A stretch of DNA of 64,000 bases from Ciona intestinalis. Lineage: Eukaryota > Chordata > Ascidiacea > Phlebobranchia > Cionidae. The notes beneath the pieces were generated by a model, which did no database searches, had not been told where the DNA came from, and saw only the letters and a list, made by a program, of their open reading frames with translations. Below, one piece after another: positions 47,935 to 58,171 of the stretch. The stretch covers positions 2,871,743 to 2,935,742 of the forward strand of contig NC_020179.2 in the NCBI RefSeq assembly GCF_000224145.3, written 5' to 3'. Both the position numbers and the translations under genes were made by a program. How positions within the stretch are numbered: position 1 is the stretch's first letter; the number at the start of each line of letters is the position of its first letter.

Positions 47935-50900
47935 TTATTTTCCTGGCATCGCGTTAAGTTGAGCAATGCAAGCCGCTAGTGTTGCCTTTTGCTGGAAAGG
48001 AATAAAATATAGTTTAAATAGAATTAGAAGGGCTTGAAATAAAATCAGTTGTACATATGCAGCTGTCCAACCAAATTTGTAATGTGCTTAACAACCTGTT
48101 ATAGAGAATAAAGGAGTAGAATACTGAACAATGTCAATTATTGAAATGGTTAAATATTGCCACTGTAATTTAAAACACACTGGTAGCCTATACCATACAA
48201 AAAAAATTAAAAGTTATAAAAAAAATCCATAATTTATCTCTTTCAGTATTATTTTTAGACCACTAAAAATACTTTTAGAAAGTACTTAATATAGAGTAAT
48301 AAGTGAGCTTTTAGGGCTGGGGGAATGGACCATTCTGGTGTAAATCCTAAGCTGTAGGCCCTTTATAGAATAGAACAGTGCTCTTCAACCAGTGTGCACG
48401 GTGCACCCTAGGGTGCATCAAAATATGCCAGGGGTGCACCAGTGCAAAAGTGTATACAAGGGTGCATCACAAGCTTCAACAATTTTCACCAATATTATTC
48501 AGTTTTCAACATTTTTAACAAATTTAGCCACTTTCCTTAACAGTTTTTTTTATATGAATTCTATATTTGCATCACGGGAAATTGCGAAACGTCATTATTT
48601 TTACGTTAAAGCAATCAGGGGTGCATGAGTTCGTCGCGACAACTTTAGGGGTTCACCAACCCAAAAAAGGTTAAAGAGCACTGGAATAGAATATCCTGCA
48701 TTTATAAAATAGTAGAAATACTAACAGAAGCGGGTGTGATCGTGTTCATCACTTTTTCTTCAATCCACTTCACCATGTGACCATGGGCAAGTTGGGAGTC
48801 TACCTTCTGTACTTCAACCTAATGGGAAAAACAAAATACAAAATATGTAGGTTGTTGAACGTAAAAGAAATCCTAAGATCGCAAGACAAAAACTTTTTCT
48901 TCCACATCGGTTGAAATAAAGGTTGAAGAATGGTCATATACAGATATAGACGAATGTAACTTATTTTATCCTCGCTAGGCCAGAAAACAACAGCGGTTAT
49001 AGCACTGGTGTTCTGTTTCATACACCTCGTGCTAGATTACGAGTTACCATGTACATAATGAAATCTTGTAATAGATGGTCTTAAATTCAGTCATAAAAGC
49101 ACAATAGTATTTAGGTATAGTTTAATTACAAATACACACCTGGTAATCCAACTTTCGCTTAACAGCTTCAACAACTGCAGCTTGTCGATTTAAATACTCC
49201 GTCTCAAGCATCATAGCAAGGTTGTTCTGTTGAAAAAACACACTATTTTAAAACCTTACAGCTACACTACTTGTGAAAATTTATAGTAATTCTTAATTCT
49301 ATCCAACAGTTGTCCCTGTCTAGTACATTAATAGGCGACAAACTTTGTAAAACACAAGGGAGGCAAGGTTAGTTAAATCATGCGCTATGTGAAACAAATT
49401 TACTTTCAATTCTTCCTGATTATTGCATTGCAATGCAGAAAATTCCACGATATGCCTAAAAGTTTGGGCGTCTATGAGTCCATACATGTAAAATTTCAAT
49501 CATAAATCCAATTTCTGATTATTGCGGTGCAGAATATTTCCGGGTAAACCTGAGGGCTTGGCGCCTAGGAGTCCATACATGTAAAATTTCCAATTATAAA
49601 TTCAATCCTAAATCTAAAAATAGGTAACAAACGAATATAACGAACAACAGTCTTCATTTAACGACTTCGTTAACAGGCTAAAAGTAAATACCTTTAAAGC
49701 ATCGTTGATCATTTCTGCAGAACCAGATCTCCACTGTTCAAGTTTAATTTCATCAACAGTTTGTTTTAAATCTTCCATCTGATCGCTCTTAACTTGGTCC
49801 AATGCTTTCAATTCATCCTGTATTATTAGATAAGTTAAGTTTTTGAAACTTTTTAATTGACGGCTTTGCAGCGATCCGTAGTAAATTTGAATATTGATAG
49901 CTCTAAAATCTGTATACTATAGATTAAAAACAGCTTGTGTTTTTAATTTTGGTCCTTTCTATTACAGATTTTAAGAGATCTCAGCTAAAAATGTTGCAGC
50001 AAGAAATTTCATCGTTTTTTTAAATGGTGTCACAAAAATATTCGTATTCAATTAGGTTAAGTTAATACAATTACCACTAGAGGTGGCTGTACACAGTATC
50101 CGGCATGCGAAGTCGTATGCAAACCTGTGTCCAATTCCGCATGTGACAGCGAAATCCGGACAAAACAGACAAAACGGACGAATTCCCGATACTGTGTACA
50201 GCCACTTTATAAAATATGTAACTGACAAAAATTAATCATATATCACAAATGGTATAATAAAATACAGGTATATATATATTTTATTTTGCCTAAATGGATT
50301 CGTCCAGTCTTTTATATAAAAATAGAACAGATTCTACACCTATTTCATAGCACAAGATCCAACTGTATTTTATTGCATAAGAATCGTCCTACTCTTAAGT
50401 ATGAGTACCAGGTCAGGGTCAGATTCACAGAATATTAGTTAACTTACAGTCCTCATGTTATCAAACAGGTTTCTAATATCTTTGCCTGCCATCTTATTAA
50501 GACCAGCTACAGTTAATAGCAGTGTAGCTGCATACCAAGTATCAGGTGTGTAGATGAAATATTCCTTTGACACCAGCATGGCGGAAAATCCAGCCATTAA
50601 GGTGTACAGACCTGAAAAAATTACAAAGCTAGGTTGGTGACACATTTTTGTATGGCTGGCACATTTAATGAGGTAGTTTAATAATAATTTAAATAAGTTA
50701 TAACTTTATTCGTCTCTTTGGTAGTTAATTATGGTAGCAAAGATTTAGAAGCATTTTAAACGAAAAAAGGATATAGTGACAAAACAACAGTTGTTAAACA
50801 TTCTNNNNNNNNNNNNNNNNNNNNNNNNNNNNNNNNNNNNNNNNNNNNNNNNNNAAAAAAATCCATAATTTATCTCTNTCGGTATTATTTTTAGAGCACT

Positions 50901-53900
50901 GAAAATACTTTTAGAAAGTACTTAATATAGAGTAATAAGTGAGCTTTTAGGGCTGGGGGAATGAACCATTCTGGTGTAGCTGTAGGCCCTTTATAGAATA
51001 GAATATCCTGAATTTATAAAAATAGTAGAAATACTAACAGAAGCGGGTGTGATCGTGTTCATCACTTTTTCTTCAATCCACTTCACCATATGACCATGGG
51101 CAAGTTGGGAGTCTACCTTCTGTACTTCAACCTACAGAGAAAATTAAATAAAATATCATTAAAACATAGATTGAAAATGCCTATACACAATGTCACATAG
51201 TAACTTTATTCATGAAAGCTTAAAGCTTAAGCTGTCTTAAAGGAAAAAAGCCAGAAGTTACTTTTATAAATTGCAATAGGATAAAGATTTCTTTTAACTC
51301 AAACCAAACTAAAAAAACCTGCTTCTCGCCCACAGTTGATGGGGACATGGGGTCAACACCCATGTTATAACGACTGTTGTTTCCGGCGACGCGAGGATAA
51401 AGCAAGTTAAGGTACATTTATTCATAGTTTAATTATAAATACATACCTGGTAATCCAACTTTCGCTTAACAGCTTCAACAACTGCAGCTTGTCGATTTAA
51501 ATATTCAGTCTCCAGCATCATAGCAAGGTTGTTCTGTTGTGAAAAAAATTAACGACTACATTACTTGTTAAAATTTAAAATAACTGGAAAATATAACTTG
51601 CAAGGAAAGATGAAAACTTTGTAAAAAAAAAAGAAAATGAAAATTCCTCAAAATTTAATTTATGCAACAGTTGTCTCTGTTTAGTATTAGATAGTTTACA
51701 ATGCATGTAAATTTCCAAACATACACTAAACAACATCGAAACAGGCTAACAGACCAACACCATAACCTAAAAACCATGACATAAAAACTTCATTAAAATA
51801 TTAAGTATAAAATACCTTCAAAGCATCGTTGATCATTTCTGCAGAACCAGATCTCCACTGTTCAAGTTTAATTTCATCAACAGTTTGTTTTAAATCTTCC
51901 ATCTGATCACTCTTAACTTGGTCCAATGCTTTCAATTCATCCTGTATTATTAGGTAAGTTAAGTTTTTGAAACTTTTTAACTGACGACTTTGCAGCGACC
52001 TGTAGTAAATTTGAATATTGATAGCTCTAAAATCTGTATACTATAGATTAAAAACAGCTTGTGTTTTTAATTTTGGTCTTTTCTATTACAGATTTTAAGA
52101 GATCTCAGCTAAAAATGTTGCAGCAAGAAATTTCATCGTTTTTTTAAATGGTGTCACAAAAATATTCGTATTCAATTAGGTTAAGTTAATACAATTACCA
52201 CTAGAGGTGGCTGTACACAGTATCCGGCATGCGAAGTCGTATGCAAACCCGTGGCCAATTCCGCATGTGACAGCGAAATCCGGACAAAACAGACAAAACG
52301 GACGAATTCCGGATACTGTGTACAGCCACTTTATAAAATATGTAACGGACAAAAATTATTTATATATCACAAATGGTATAATAAAATACAGGACACAGGT
52401 ATATATATATATTTTATTTTGCCTAAATGGCATCGCCCAGTCTTTTATATAAAAATAGAACAGATTCTACACCTATTTCATAGCACAAGATCCAACTGTA
52501 TTTTATTACATAAGAATCGTCCTACTCTTAAGTATGAGTACCAGGTCAGGGTCAGATTCACAGAATATTAGTTAACTTACAGTCCTCATGTTATCAAACA
52601 GGTTTCTAATATCTTTGCCTGCCATCTTATTAAGACCAGCTACAGTTAATAGCAGTGTAGCTGCATACCAAGTATCAGGTGTGTAGATGAAATATTCCTT
52701 TGACACCAGCATGGCGGAAAATCCAGCCATTAAGGTGTACAGACCTGAAAAAATTACAAAGCTAGGTTGGTGACACATTTTTGTATGGCTGGCACATTTA
52801 ATGAGGTAGTTTAATAATAATTTAAATAAGTTATAACTTTATTCGTCTCTTTGGTAGTTAATTATGGTAGCAAAGATTTAGAAGCATTTTAAACGAAAAA
52901 AGGATATAGTGACAAAACAACAGTTGTTAAAACATTCTTACAGTTAAAATCATATTTACATTTGTTTGGAAAAAAATAACAGAATCGTTACACCTAACAT
53001 ACAAACAAGCGCTTTATAGTTAAACATCATAACATGCAAAAAAATGCCGCATTTTAGGCTCTAATGTTTACTGAATAACTATCATGGCCTACATGGATAT
53101 TGTGCTTGATAACTTTTTTGATAGTTTTTTTAAACAAATATATATATACCAAGAATTTACAAGAACACGCCTACCAGTAGCACCAGTTCTTGGGTACAAG
53201 AAATCGAACCAATATTCAGGAATGACGTAATGACGGACTGAGTTTTCATCAAAGTCAGGAACTGGTGGTAAAGGTCCCATTCCTTCATAAGGAGCTCCGG
53301 GCATTTTAAAGTTTTCCCAATCCTGTACTCGCGCCTGTAGTGAAGAATAGATACCTTATAATGTATGATGAATATGATAAATAGATAATAAAAATTTGTT
53401 AGTGTATAATGTAGACCAGTGCTCTTCAACCGGTGTGCACGGTGCACCATAGGGTGCACCAAAATATGCCAGGGGTACACCAGAACAAAAGGGTATACAG
53501 GGGTGCATCAAAAACTTCAACAATTTTCAGCAATAATATTCAGTTTTGAACATTTTTAACAAACTTAGCCACTTTCCTACAGTTTTTTTTATATGAATTC
53601 TATATCTTGTATCACTGGTAATCGAGAAACGTCATGAGTTTTACGTTAAAACAATCAGGGGTGCATGAGTTTGTCGCAACAACTTTAGGGGTTCACCAAC
53701 CCAAAAAAGGTTGAAGAGCACTGATGTAGACCATTTAAACGTAAAAAAATAGTAAGGTTCTTATTAACATAAATATGTATTATAACAATAATTATAATAA
53801 CTTTTGTCTTTTCGATTAGGGAAAATTTCAAAATACTACACGGTTGTAAATAGTTAGAAATAATTTAAACAAAAAGACAGGATATAGCGACAAAACAACA

Positions 53901-54783
53901 GTTGTTAAAACATGCATACGGTTGAAAAGATATTTAGATTTATTTGGAAGAAAAAGTGTGGTCGCTACACTCTGAGATTATGACATAGGGACAAAATTAA
54001 GGTTGTTAAAACACGCTTACGGTTGAAAAGATACTTAGATTTATTTGCAAGAAAACAAGTGTGGTCGCTACACCTAGAAAGTATGCTTAAACTTAAGCGC
54101 TTCCCAAACTAGACGACATAACATTATTTAGGGGGCAACCATAGTATAGGCCTACAAATTTATCACAAAGTACTAAATTATACCATTAACCATTAACGTT
54201 AGCAGAAGATGTGAATTGGTTTCCAGCAAAAAAATTGGCGAGCTTGGATTTTAATATTATGAAAATGTTAAAGAATTGTTGTAAAATATAGTCAGTTATG
54301 GTTTTGAAATCTTACTGGATAATTTTTGTCAACAACTTGCAATGTGGATGGTGTAGAAGAAGACATACGAGCGGCAACGCGCACGCACGAACTTACTGGA
54401 CGGCCTGGAATATAAAAGAGATTAGGGTGCAAAAAGAAATTAAGGTAATTTTCTGCCAGTTATAAGGAAAAGATAGCAGCTAATATATATATGACAAAAA
54501 TTGTCTTTTATAAGCGTGGATCTAAAATAGTTTGAAATAGTAAAGTCTTTTTTTAACTAAAAATAGGAAAAGGAACATAATTATGTTTTATATATATATA
54601 TCCTGTTTTGCTTGTTTTGGAAAATTAGAGCAATCTTACAATATTCTTAACAATTTAATAAAAACAAGCAAATAAGTTGAAGTATTTAGCCTTTTACATT
54701 AATTAAGATATTTTAAGGTGTTAGATGAACTTATAATATTAGTGTTATGACTTACCAGCCTTAAATAAGATTCTTGAAAGCAT
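47935..54783 (-). CDS. ATP5PB: ATP synthase membrane subunit b (ATP5PB), with duplicated exons in the assembly
   Basis: Peripheral-stalk subunit of mitochondrial F1Fo-ATP synthase. Exons 54783-54756, 54404-54316, 53334-53175, then exons 4-7 present twice: copy B 52744-52581, 51941-51816, 51533-51447, 51131-51039 and copy A 50611-50448, 49817-49692, 49226-49140, 48818-48726; last exon 47991-47935. One set gives 267 residues (human 256). The N-terminus (MLSRILFKAGRPVSSCVRVA) is a mitochondrial presequence. YWFDFLYPRTGATG matches human EFFQFLYPKTGVTG; a hydrophobic membrane segment (LYTLMAGFSAML) and a long helical stalk with NNLAMMLETEYLNRQ follow. Both exon sets encode the same protein and differ only at silent sites. 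Exon 4 needs one carried base but exon 7 leaves none, so joining both sets would shift frame. The copies meet at a run of N, so a single real gene is likely. Confidence 0.95.
48376..48683. mobile_element. hAT-like MITE in ATP5PB intron 7, copy A
   Basis: 308 bp with terminal inverted repeats CAGTGCTCTTCAACC and GGTTAAAGAGCACTG (one mismatch). It is flanked by the perfect 8-bp target duplication GAATAGAA (48368-48375 and 48684-48691). Copy B at about 50996 has the empty site with a single GAATAGAA. No coding capacity. The 8-bp duplication and CAGTG ends point to the hAT superfamily. Confidence 0.9.
48950..49055 (-). mobile_element. SINE tail in ATP5PB intron 6, copy A only
   Basis: Not found at the matching place in copy B. 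Confidence 0.6.
49415..49595. repeat. 88-bp tandem pair in ATP5PB intron 5, copy A
   Basis: Two copies sharing CTGATTATTGC and AGTCCATACATGTAAAATTT; absent from copy B. Confidence 0.75.
50081..50208. mobile_element. Short palindromic MITE, allele A
   Basis: About 128 bp with inverted ends GGTGGCTGTACACAGTATCC and its complement. Lies in ATP5PB intron 4. Confidence 0.7.
50805..50854. other. Assembly gap of 50 N
   Basis: Fifty Ns, with one more ambiguous base at 50878. The fixed length suggests a placeholder between contigs rather than a measured gap. Confidence 0.98.
51335..51425 (+). mobile_element. SINE tail in ATP5PB intron 6, copy B only
   Basis: Opposite orientation to, and independent of, the copy-A insertion in the same intron. 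Confidence 0.6.
52205..52331. mobile_element. Short palindromic MITE, allele B
   Basis: The copy-B counterpart of 50081-50208, at the same place in intron 4; present in both blocks, so it predates their split. Confidence 0.7.
53417..53723. mobile_element. hAT-like MITE in ATP5PB intron 2
   Basis: 307 bp, same family as 48376-48683. The 15-bp inverted ends CAGTGCTCTTCAACC and GGTTGAAGAGCACTG are perfect, and the 8-bp target duplication ATGTAGAC (53409-53416, 53724-53731) is exact, so the insertion is young. Confidence 0.9.
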
Positions 54784-55455
54784 TTTGTAAAGTAATATCT
54801 AAAATAACCACAGCTTTTAATGAGGTTGTGATTCTATAGAACAAACGAAAAAAAGCAATCAAATTTGTAGAATTTTTTAAGCAAATATAATTAGTTTAAT
54901 ATACTTCTAAAATAAATAGTTTTATATGCTATATCAGTGCCCTAATCGAGTAAAATCAAGGTAAAATTTAGTAATTTCTCCAACGTAAAATTGCTTTTAA
55001 TAATGAATGGATGATTGCATTCGTAAAACTTGAAGGTCGTAACCTCGTTTAGGCCGAATACTTTTGGGGAGTTTTTCTGTAAACTTACGTTTGTGTTAAA
55101 ACAGTAGCTCTTTGCAATATGTTTACTTGTAAGTACAAGTTTTACTGTTTAGGAATATGTTGTTTTATCGAAAAAAGCAAACGATAATGGTTTTTCTTGG
55201 TCATGCGAATTTAACACTTTCAAGTTTTCCAATCGTACACATGAGGCTTCGTTAAAATGTTTAACAAGTTTTAATTTATAAAATAAAACATATTTTGCGA
55301 AGGTATAAACTATTCTTTTTTATGTTAGGTTACTGGTAATACGTTAATATTTTAAATTTTTTTTTATTGTAAATCTAAGGTCACACTGCGAAAATCAATT
55401 TCTGTTGAGCATCACTGCGACGAATTTCTTTTTCGAACAGCGGTAGGCAAGCAGG
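54784..55455. promoter_or_regulatory. Shared spacer between divergent ATP5PB and RPL36A
   Basis: 672 bp between the two start codons, repeat-free. A pyrimidine stretch TTTCTTTTTC at 55425-55434, about 22 nt before the RPL36A ATG, could be the 5'-TOP start usual for ribosomal protein genes (inference). Confidence 0.45.
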
Positions 55456-57048
55456 ATGGTGAGAATAAAATTAAGATTTGTGATATTTATCTGATAACAT
55501 CCGGATATCTTTTACCTTAAAGTTATTATTTAGAAATTAAAATTCCCAAAGAAGTCTTTAGATTTTACTTTTTTCTTCAGGTTAACGTGCCAAAGACACG
55601 AAAGACGTACTGCAGTCACAAAAACTGCAAGAAACATACTCTGCACAAGGTAACCCAATACAAAACTGGTAAAGCCTCGCTATATGCCCAAGGTAAACGG
55701 CGTTACGACAGAAAACAGTCCGGATATGGTGGTCAGACTAAAGTCGTGTTCCGTAAAAAGGTTAGTTTATATTTGCACTGTATGTGCTGTGGTTTTATCT
55801 AAACAAAAGAAAAATATAAATCTGTCCGCAATTTGTTGTGAGTGTGAATAAAGCATGTCTAGTAAAACTACTACTACTGGTCATTTAGTATTATACTATT
55901 TCACTGGTCGACTTAGCAATATCGGTAAAATTGCCGCTGGTGACCAATGAAAATTTTGGTCTTAAAATCTTTCTTGCGTCTCTCTGATACTCGCTGTAAA
56001 TTTTTTTCGACAAAACACTGCGTTCCTGCCGAAAATAACTTTAAAAATGCGCGAAACATGCTTTGTCACCGTAATTCGCCTGACTTGCGTAAGGTTAACG
56101 ATTTGTTACCTCACAATAGTGATATGCTGCGTCACAGTAGTGACATGTTACGTACGTTACAGCACGTTATCATCTTGTTTTTCTGTTTTATGCTAGGGAA
56201 AACCTCAAGCCTTAACCCAACTATAATCCCTACTTTTAACCCCTTACCCCTAAGTCTAAAAATCCAACAAATTACTTAATTTGTAACGTATAAATCAAAG
56301 GTGGCAATAGGCATTCTATGACGTAATAATCTAACCTTTGACGGCTCGTGTGAAAAATACGGTAACGCAGCATGATTTCGTTCATTTCCTTAGGTCTCAC
56401 TTATAACTTTTTTTGCGAAAAACTCGGCATTTGTGTTGAAAATTACATTTAAAAATGAGCGCAACCGTGCTGCATTACCGTATTTTTCACAAGTCTTTCA
56501 TGAATTAAACAAAAGTTATATTATTATATCATTGAATGCAGATTGTTATGTTTGATGTCTACGTTACAAATCACCCATTTTGTTAGGGGTTAAGGTTTTC
56601 ACTAGCATAAAACAAGCCTATTACAGCCCGTAACATACGTATTATATCAATATTGTGACGTATCATACCGCGATTGTGACATAATAAATTGTATCCTTAC
56701 ACAAGTCAGGCGAATAGCAGTGACGAAGCAGGTTTTTGCGCATTTTCAAAGTTAATTTTCGACATGATTGGCCAACTTTTTAAGAAACAAAAATTAGACT
56801 GTAGGTAATGTGTAGGTAATCAATGGGGCCTATAGAACTGTAGGTAATCAATGGGGCCTATAGAACATTTTGAAACCAAAATTTTAGGTAGCCACCAGCT
56901 AAAGGATTATCCCAGATCTGTATTAAATTAAGTAAGTTTTCCTAACGTGGCTTCGAATGGTATGTGTAACGCATGCACGCAAAATCAACGACATATTCTG
57001 TTGGCATTGAGTTGCAAATACCTATGCTGCATAATAATTCTTAAATAC

Positions 57049-57079
<31 letters not shown>

Positions 57080-57691
57080 TTGACTTGCCGTATTCATTGA
57101 GGTTTTTATTTAAAAAATAATAATACGTAATTACTTTTTCAGGCTAAAGTTACCAAGAAAATTGTGTTGAGAATGGAATGCTCACAATGTAAAGCAAGGA
57201 AACAACTTGCCATCAAGAGATGTAAGCACTTCGAGTTGGGAGGTGATAGAAAGAGAAAGGTAACTTGGACTTTTTTTCTTTTTTGGGTTACAATTTTTTT
57301 GAATTTTTTTTGCTTACATATAATAGATTGTTATTTTTCAAAGTATGCTGTGCAGTCTGTGCTTGTATATCATTAATTTAACTGTTGTTCCTGTTTAACA
57401 GGAGTGGTATTCTTGTCTGTTGACTTGTTACAGAGCTTAGTCGGTCAAAATGTACCGACTAGTTTCAGTCAGAAGACTACAGTACCACCCCTAATGTTTA
57501 TCAAATTAGTTTTTGTTTCTACAGCATTTTTATTCGCTATAAATTAATTACTGTCAAAAAGTATATGTATATTCTATTATTTCTTGCGCAAAAGTGTACC
57601 ACCTCCACCTCTATATATTTATTGTACTGATAATTTTTTATTCACATTGTTAACATTTATATTTTTACAGGGACAAATGATTCAGTTCTAA
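55456..57691 (+). CDS. RPL36A: Ribosomal protein eL42 (RPL36A)
   Basis: Large-subunit ribosomal protein near the tRNA exit site. Exons 55456-55458 (ATG alone), 55581-55760, 57143-57259, 57671-57691; 106 residues, the family's exact length. The start [12 protein letters not shown] and the end [20 protein letters not shown] are near invariant, and the four zinc-ribbon cysteines are present (Y-C-SHKN-C and MECSQC). The conserved QTKP motif reads QTKVVFRKK: residue 56 (yeast numbering) is Val, not Pro. In yeasts this residue decides sensitivity to cycloheximide. A first exon of just the start codon, with a pyrimidine-rich leader, is typical of ribosomal protein genes. Intron 2 holds a foldback element; intron 3 holds a strong hairpin. 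Confidence 0.97.
55936..56899. mobile_element. Foldback element in RPL36A intron 2
   Basis: About 960 bp with long imperfect inverted arms. Left pieces GCTGGTGACC, AAATGCGCGAAAC, TTCGCCTGACTTG and TTTTATGCTAG recur in reverse order and complement on the right (56570-56899). An inner inverted repeat is GTGAAAAATACGGTAACGCA (56350 on) against its complement ending at 56490. No coding capacity. The arms diverge by perhaps a quarter, so it is old. Confidence 0.75.
57040..57078. repeat. (AT)n microsatellite
   Basis: ATATATATATATGTATATAT run in RPL36A intron 2. Confidence 0.85.
57395..57492 (+). ncRNA. Candidate structured RNA (H/ACA-like hairpin) in RPL36A intron 3
   Basis: An upper stem AGTCGGT/ACCGACT with an 8-nt loop sits on an asymmetric internal loop, then a lower stem GTCTGTTGACT/AGTCAGAAGAC. 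ACA follows the lower stem by one base with three bases after it, and ACAGGA (fits ANANNA) lies upstream, as in the 3' half of an H/ACA guide RNA. The outer bases GTGGTA/TACCAC also pair, which fits a plain hairpin or MITE equally well. No 5' hairpin was convincing. Confidence 0.3.
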
Positions 57692-58171
57692 ATGATCGTT
57701 ACATCATATCTGGTCATTCCGAAGTCACTTTTGCTCTATCGCAATAAAATAATACCACCAATGTTTCGTATTTGTTTTATATATAATATTTGGTAGGGGA
57801 TTTATTCGTATTTATTTATGGTATGAGTAAGTGCAGTTTGTGTCTGAAATGTGTGTGTACATGGAAGAGAATATTTTATAAAGTATTTATTTTATGAAGT
57901 AAAAGCGAGTGGTTTTGTCTAATAGAATAAACTGTTCTGTCACAGTTACGTAAAAAATCATGTAACCAGAAAAAATGAATAATAAGTGAGTGGAAAAGCT
58001 GAAAAGCACCAAATTATAAAAATTTGGCACGCAATATTACATATCGTGTATAGAAAGTTTGCGAATACAAAATATCATAACGTTTTAGGGTATTCCCCGT
58101 TTTGCACAATGCGACATCATGGAGATTTAATTCGTGTTTGGTAGAATTTAGTTTTTAAACAGTTAACAACC
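57692..58171. other. Spacer between RPL36A and EIF2B4
   Basis: 480 bp without repeats. A TTTTTAAACAG acceptor-like site lies 10-12 nt before the EIF2B4 ATG and may accept a spliced leader. Confidence 0.45.
57743..57748 (+). terminator. Poly(A) signal of RPL36A
   Basis: AATAAA 52 nt past the stop, fitting the very short 3' UTR usual for ribosomal protein mRNAs. Confidence 0.75.

Larger units (their letters stand above)
48219..50804. repeat. ATP5PB exon 4-7 block, copy A
   Basis: Left of the N gap. Matches 50855-52938. Introns 4 and 5 sides are nearly identical between copies, while introns 6 and 7 differ by a hAT MITE, by a different SINE insertion and by an extra 88-bp tandem block (49415-49595). 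Confidence 0.9.
50855..52938. repeat. ATP5PB exon 4-7 block, copy B
   Basis: Right of the N gap, begins in the sequence found at about 48219 and runs to the point where copy A stops. Lacks the MITE present in copy A. Confidence 0.9.

Noticed and set aside
55947-56279. 110-residue open frame in RPL36A intron 2
   Set aside because: Falls wholly in the arm of the foldback element.
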